Source: Polyangiaceae bacterium
Lineage (GTDB): Bacteria > Myxococcota > Polyangia > Polyangiales > Polyangiaceae
Direction of reading: 5' to 3'
Assembly: GCA_025936205.1 (NCBI GenBank)
Contig: JAICTU010000034.1
Coordinates: forward strand, 1 to 30,175
DNA length: 30,175 bases
Part shown: positions 26,230-30,175 of the stretch, one piece after another
How positions within the stretch are numbered: the first letter of the stretch is position 1
Layout of the letters: each line of letters starts with the position of its first letter
The notes under the pieces: model-generated
The model's database searches: none
The model's input: only the letters and a program-made list of their open reading frames with translations
What the model was told of the DNA's origin: nothing
Program-made: the position numbers and the translations under genes

Positions 26230-29200
26230 ATGCAGCTACGATCGCTTCATCTGGGCCTTGGAACGCTTCTCGTCGCGCTCGTCACCAGCGCCGCATGTAA
26301 GGACGACGAGCACGTGGTCGCACCTGGTGGCGGCGTCTCCGGGGGGGATGAGCGAGTCGACACCGAGACGATGGTGCCCGGTGACGGCCAGAGCGACTTC
26401 ATCTCCGATGTGAGCGGCCAGAATGGTGGCGGCAAGGAGCTCGCCACCGACAGTTCCAGCAACGGAGACGGCAGTGCAGGCTCGAGCTCGGGCCCTGCGC
26501 CCGCCGCTGCACCCGCCGCGAGCGGCGACGGCGCTGCCCAGCGCGCGATCAGCGAAGCCGACGTCCTGCAGCTCGACGGTGATCGGCTGTATGCGCTCTC
26601 GCGCTACAGCGGCCTGTCGATCGTCGACGTCTCGAACCCCGCGGCGCTGAAGCTCGAAGGCGTGTACCGCTCGGCGGCGGAGCCCTTCGAGATGTACGTC
26701 CAGGATGGCATGGTGTTCGCCATGTTCAATGGCTGGTACGCCTACCACTGCGACGAGCGTCAGATTTGCGGCTGGCAACAGACCAGCCGCATGCAAGCCA
26801 TCGACGCGCGCGACCCGGCGAACATCGAGCTGCTCGCGGACTATGAGGTCCCGGGCGCGATCGACGACTCACGGCGCGTGGGCGACGTGCTCTACCTGGC
26901 GACGCACGAATGGGGCAGCTGCTGGGGCTGCGGCACGCAGCCGGTGACTGCCATCACCTCGTTCAACGTGGCCGATCCGAGCCAGTTCGTGAAAGTGGAC
27001 CAGCTGCGGTTGCCCGCTGCGTCGGACACGTACCTCGGCCAGCGCAGCATCACTGTCACCGATCAGCGCATCTACGTCTCGGGTTGGGAGTGGAACTACT
27101 CCTCGGGCTACAACAACCAGAACGCCAGCTCGATCCAGGTCGTCGACATCTCCGACCCGCAGGGCAAGCTGAAGCAGGGCGCCAAGTTCGCAATCGCCGG
27201 GCAGGTCCAGAGCCGCTGGCAGATGGACGAGTACGACAACGTGCTGCGCGTGATCAGCCAACCCAACGGCTGGGGCAGCGGCACGCCGCCCGTGGTCGAG
27301 ACCTTCCAGGTGAACAGCTCGAACGACGTGCAGCGCTCGGGCAGCCTGACCATTCAGCTGCCGCAGCCCAACGAGGTGCTGCAGAGCGTTCGCTTCGACG
27401 GCACGCGCGCCTTCGCCATCACCTCCGAGCAGCGCGACCCGCTGTTCACCTTCGACTTGAGCGACCCCGCTCACCCCCGGCAACGCGGCCAGCTGGAGAT
27501 GCCGGGCTGGGTCTACCACATGGAGCCGCGCGGCGATCGCATGTACGCGCTGGGCTATGATCAGGGCAACCCCGCCGGGTCGCTCAACGTCAGCCTGTTC
27601 GACGTGAGCAATCTGGACCAGCCGCAGTTGATCCAGCGCGTGAACTTCGGCGGCGACTGGGGCAGCTTCGCGGAAGACCAGAACCGCATCCAGAAGGCTT
27701 TCTCCATCATGGACGATGCGGGCCTGATCCTGGTGCCGTTCAGCGGCGGCAGCTACGGCAAGGACCAGTGCAGCTACGATTGGGGCAGCGGCATCCAGCT
27801 GATCGACTTCAGCGCGAACACGCTGGCCAAGCGCGGAGTGGCGCCGCAGGTCGGCAACGCGCGGCGCGCGCTGCTGCACCGGGACCAGTTGTTCGGCATC
27901 GGTGACAATGCCGTGCAGACCTTTGACATCTCGAACCGCGACCAGCCCGTCGCCAGTGGGAGGCTGGACGTGGCGCGCAACGTGAGCACGGTGCGCGTGG
28001 TCGGCGACCAGCTGATGCGCTTCGGCAACGACTGGTTCACGCAGCAGACCATCCTCGACATGACGCCCCTGGCGCAGGCGGGGAACGCCCAGCCCAAGAG
28101 CGAGATCGACCTGAGCGCGCTGTTCGGCAGCGACACGTACTCGTGCGGCGGCTCCGCGTCCTGGGGTGGCGAGGTCTTCACCAAGGGCCACTACGCCTAC
28201 GTGCCGCGCTACAGCTACACGTACAGCAACAACTACGGCGGCAGCTACGAGCAGCAGGTCACGCTCTACATCGTGGACATGACGGGCGCGGGCGGTCCGA
28301 AGGCGGTGGGCAGCGTTGCGCTCGATTCGCTGAACCGGGACTCCTGGTTCGCGGGCATCGTGCAGACGGAAAACTCACTGCTGATCGGACGCAGCACGGG
28401 CTACTGGTCGTACAATGACGGCCAGATCGCCAGCAAGCCCAGCTTCTCCTACGACGTGATTGACCTGCGCGATCCGGGGGCGCCGCGCCTGGCAACGCGC
28501 TTCACTGTGCCTTCGCTGATCGCGGGTGGCGGCTGGGGCTACTTCCCGATGGCGGGTTGCTCCATCGACATGGGCTGGGGCTGGTACGGAGGCGGCTATT
28601 ACGGCGGTTACTACGGCAGCTCGCTCGCGCTCAGCGACGGTGATCTCGTCGTGAGCCAGCACCTCGAACCGCTGAACGACGGCAGCGGGCGGGCCCGTTA
28701 CTACCTCGACCGCCTCGACGTCAGCAATCCCGACGCGCCGCGCGTGCTCCCGAAGATCAATATCCCGGGAACGCCCATCCACTTCAACGCGGAGACCGGT
28801 GAGCTGATCACGCTCGACTACAACAACAGCATCGAGCCGGGCAAAGACTGGAACGAGTGCACCGTGCGCGGCGCCTACGCCTACTTTGACGACACGATCG
28901 ACGCTTGCCGCGTCACGCGCCGTACCCTAAATGCCCTGGTCGTCCAGGACGACCGCGCCGTACGCACCAGCCAGCTCTCGCTCGACCAGACGCGCCGCCT
29001 CGGCAGCATCGCGGTCAGCGACTCGCGCGTGTTCTTCACCACCACCGACTTCCCGCCGATCATGAACGCTTACGGTGTGTCGGGCGGCGTGACCGTGGGT
29101 TCCAGCAGTTCGGACACCGTGAGCAGCGAGCCCACCCCGACGCCCCTCAGCCCCGTCACGCTGGAGACGCTGCGGCTCGAGAACGGTCAACTCCAGCGCC

Positions 29201-29457
29201 TGCCCTCGACCGACCTGCGCGAGGTGCCGAACTACGGCTACTACGGCGGGCAGCTGTTCGCACGCGACCAGCGGGTGTTCGACATCTATGACAATCGTGT
29301 GACCGTGATCGACACCACCGACGGCATGACGCCGGCCACTCTGACCCACGAGATCCCCGGCTACGGCTGCGGCTCGCTCGAGGTCGCCGCGGACAGCGCG
29401 TACTGCGCTCTCGGCCAGCGTGGCGTCGAAGTCATCGATATGAGCTCGATGCGCTGA
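26230..29457 (+). CDS. Large beta-propeller (LVIVD-type repeat) lipoprotein
   Basis: A 1075-residue exported protein. The signal peptide (QLRSLHLGLGTLLVALVTS) ends at SAAC23, a lipoprotein site, followed by a low-complexity Gly/Ser/Ala/Asp linker to ~105. The remainder is a chain of propeller-blade repeats of the form DGDRLYAL, then a few residues, then GLSIVDVSNP with small variations (FDVSNLDQP, VDISDPQG, FDISNRDQP, IDLRDPGAP, LDVSNPDAP), as in the beta-propeller (PF09826) and LVIVD repeat families. A Gly/Tyr/Trp-rich insert at DNA 28580-28622 (MGWGWYGGGYYGGYYGSS) interrupts a blade. Such proteins are cell-surface in myxobacteria; some carry Ca or bind partners, but the function is not known. 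ATG 26230 is chosen for the signal peptide; a GTG at 26221 is in frame. The open frame upstream to 25153 is antisense to the kinase. Confidence 0.9.
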   Translation: MQLRSLHLGLGTLLVALVTSAACKDDEHVVAPGGGVSGGDERVDTETMVPGDGQSDFISDVSGQNGGGKELATDSSSNGDGSAGSSSGPAPAAAPAASGDGAAQRAISEADVLQLDGDRLYALSRYSGLSIVDVSNPAALKLEGVYRSAAEPFEMYVQDGMVFAMFNGWYAYHCDERQICGWQQTSRMQAIDARDPANIELLADYEVPGAIDDSRRVGDVLYLATHEWGSCWGCGTQPVTAITSFNVADPSQFVKVDQLRLPAASDTYLGQRSITVTDQRIYVSGWEWNYSSGYNNQNASSIQVVDISDPQGKLKQGAKFAIAGQVQSRWQMDEYDNVLRVISQPNGWGSGTPPVVETFQVNSSNDVQRSGSLTIQLPQPNEVLQSVRFDGTRAFAITSEQRDPLFTFDLSDPAHPRQRGQLEMPGWVYHMEPRGDRMYALGYDQGNPAGSLNVSLFDVSNLDQPQLIQRVNFGGDWGSFAEDQNRIQKAFSIMDDAGLILVPFSGGSYGKDQCSYDWGSGIQLIDFSANTLAKRGVAPQVGNARRALLHRDQLFGIGDNAVQTFDISNRDQPVASGRLDVARNVSTVRVVGDQLMRFGNDWFTQQTILDMTPLAQAGNAQPKSEIDLSALFGSDTYSCGGSASWGGEVFTKGHYAYVPRYSYTYSNNYGGSYEQQVTLYIVDMTGAGGPKAVGSVALDSLNRDSWFAGIVQTENSLLIGRSTGYWSYNDGQIASKPSFSYDVIDLRDPGAPRLATRFTVPSLIAGGGWGYFPMAGCSIDMGWGWYGGGYYGGYYGSSLALSDGDLVVSQHLEPLNDGSGRARYYLDRLDVSNPDAPRVLPKINIPGTPIHFNAETGELITLDYNNSIEPGKDWNECTVRGAYAYFDDTIDACRVTRRTLNALVVQDDRAVRTSQLSLDQTRRLGSIAVSDSRVFFTTTDFPPIMNAYGVSGGVTVGSSSSDTVSSEPTPTPLSPVTLETLRLENGQLQRLPSTDLREVPNYGYYGGQLFARDQRVFDIYDNRVTVIDTTDGMTPATLTHEIPGYGCGSLEVAADSAYCALGQRGVEVIDMSSMR

Positions 29458-29490
29458 TCAGCGAGCTCACGGAGAAGTAGTGCTTACATA

Positions 29491-29526
29491 GACGGTGGCA
29501 CGCCAGTCCAGGGGTGTGCCACCGTC
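29491..29526. terminator. Bidirectional hairpin between the propeller and RDD genes
   Basis: GACGGTGGCAC (29491-29501) and GTGCCACCGTC (29516-29526) form a perfect 11-bp stem with a 14-base loop, in the 95-bp gap between two convergent genes. No T-run follows in either direction, so the terminator call rests on position and stem strength. Both flanks carry a GTGCTT motif. Confidence 0.6.
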
Positions 29527-29552
29527 AGTGCTTTCTCGAGTTGCAGTGAGGC

Positions 29553-30113
29553 TCAGGCCTTCAGCACGCGGGTGCCCGCCATGCGATCGTGCAGGCAGCG
29601 CTGACCCTCGCTGAACACCATCAAACCGTCGACCAGCGCCACCACGAATCCGAAGAAGGGGATCGCACTCGGGAGCGCCAGCGCCCAGCTGCGGATCACC
29701 ACACCCTTCCAGAACCCCGGGGCAGCGCCATTTTCGCCTACGATCCGCACGTGACACCAGCGCTTGCCGAGTGACTGGCCCGTGCCGGCAATCAGCCAGC
29801 ACTGGTAGCTGTAGAAGCTCAGCGCGCTGATCCCTGCCGCCGCACTCGCCAGGGCGGCCACGCTGTCGGCGGCGTGGCCGGGCTGGTGCGAGAGCCCGCC
29901 CAGGAACCCTTGTACGAACCCGACCACGAACCCGCCGAACGCAGCCGCCGCGACGAAGAGCACGGCATCCACGAGCTGGGCCGCCAGCCGCATCCAGGGC
30001 GTCGCCAGCTCCACTTGCACGTCGTTCTGCGCGACGGGCGCGCCAGCGTCGGTTGGAGCAGCGTACAGGTTGAGGCGCTCGCCCCCGAGCTTCTCTGCAG
30101 TGTTGCTTTTCAC
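29553..30113 (-). CDS. RDD-family integral membrane protein
   Basis: A 186-residue inner-membrane protein. Residues ~38-175 form an RDD domain: Arg42 and Asp49 in RLAAQLVDAV, a TM helix ~48-70, a second ~84-108, the conserved TGQSLGKRWCHVRIV segment (111-125), a third helix ~136-162, and the late Asp in CLHDRMAGT (Asp176). RDD proteins are of uncertain function; some affect Na+/H+ transport or sit beside other envelope genes. The GTG at 30111-30113 is the only start in frame near the first helix and has only a weak ribosome site. Convergent with the beta-propeller gene. The 62 bp upstream to the window edge hold no recognised site. Confidence 0.9.
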   Translation of the reverse strand: MKSNTAEKLGGERLNLYAAPTDAGAPVAQNDVQVELATPWMRLAAQLVDAVLFVAAAAFGGFVVGFVQGFLGGLSHQPGHAADSVAALASAAAGISALSFYSYQCWLIAGTGQSLGKRWCHVRIVGENGAAPGFWKGVVIRSWALALPSAIPFFGFVVALVDGLMVFSEGQRCLHDRMAGTRVLKA

Positions 30114-30175
30114 TCCATGCCGGAACGGAACCGAACCGGCGAGCTGTAGCGAAGCCTTTCTTCGGCGCGCAGCAA

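Overview
The window looks like a piece of a myxobacterial (Myxococcota, probably Polyangiales) chromosome. It is very GC-rich with GC-ended codons. It is dense in lipoproteins with Gly/Ser/Ala-rich linkers, Cys-rich repeat proteins, large hybrid histidine kinases, an ECF sigma factor with a cupin partner, and a lignocellulose-type esterase. The genus-level assignment is inference from gene style; there is no rRNA or marker gene here. No tRNA, CRISPR array, transposase or prophage gene was seen.

Left part (1-5.8 kb, minus strand): a tightly packed operon reads outer-membrane porin, small PstS-like periplasmic binding protein, a 1182-residue membrane hybrid histidine kinase with three receiver domains, then a CheR-type methyltransferase. 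The genes are 6-7 bp apart or overlap by 11 bp, so they probably form one envelope-sensing pathway. The CheR frame carries an in-frame amber codon exactly where the family has a conserved aromatic residue, and the homologous sequence continues to the window edge.

Middle part (5.9-19.5 kb): a class A flavin monooxygenase; a small DUF2934 protein; an M16 zinc-peptidase lipoprotein divergent from a secreted alpha/beta hydrolase; a ~600 bp gene-poor stretch with what looks like a relict formylglycine-generating-enzyme (SUMF1) C-terminus; a small membrane protein; a Cys-rich repeat / Gly-rich surface protein; a GYF_2 membrane protein divergent from a PEBP-like lipoprotein; then an aldehyde dehydrogenase preceded in the same direction by a CE15 glucuronoyl-esterase-like enzyme.

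Right part (19.8-30.2 kb): a protein with an ankyrin-associated N-terminus and a BtrH/C39-like fold; divergent from it an ECF sigma factor translationally coupled to a ChrR-like cupin anti-sigma factor, with a good TGATCC/CGTATC promoter just upstream; a lipoprotein with a duplicated domain and a histone-H1-like tail; an intergenic triple-hairpin element; a soluble PAS histidine kinase with an Rcp1-like response regulator; a divergent 1075-residue beta-propeller lipoprotein with a near-perfect sigma-54 promoter; and an RDD membrane protein.

The best candidates for a second look are the amber-interrupted CheR in the porin/binding-protein/kinase operon, the intergenic cruciform at 24164-24255, the sigma-54 site that nearly abuts its start codon, and the zinc-motif-less ChrR-like anti-sigma factor.
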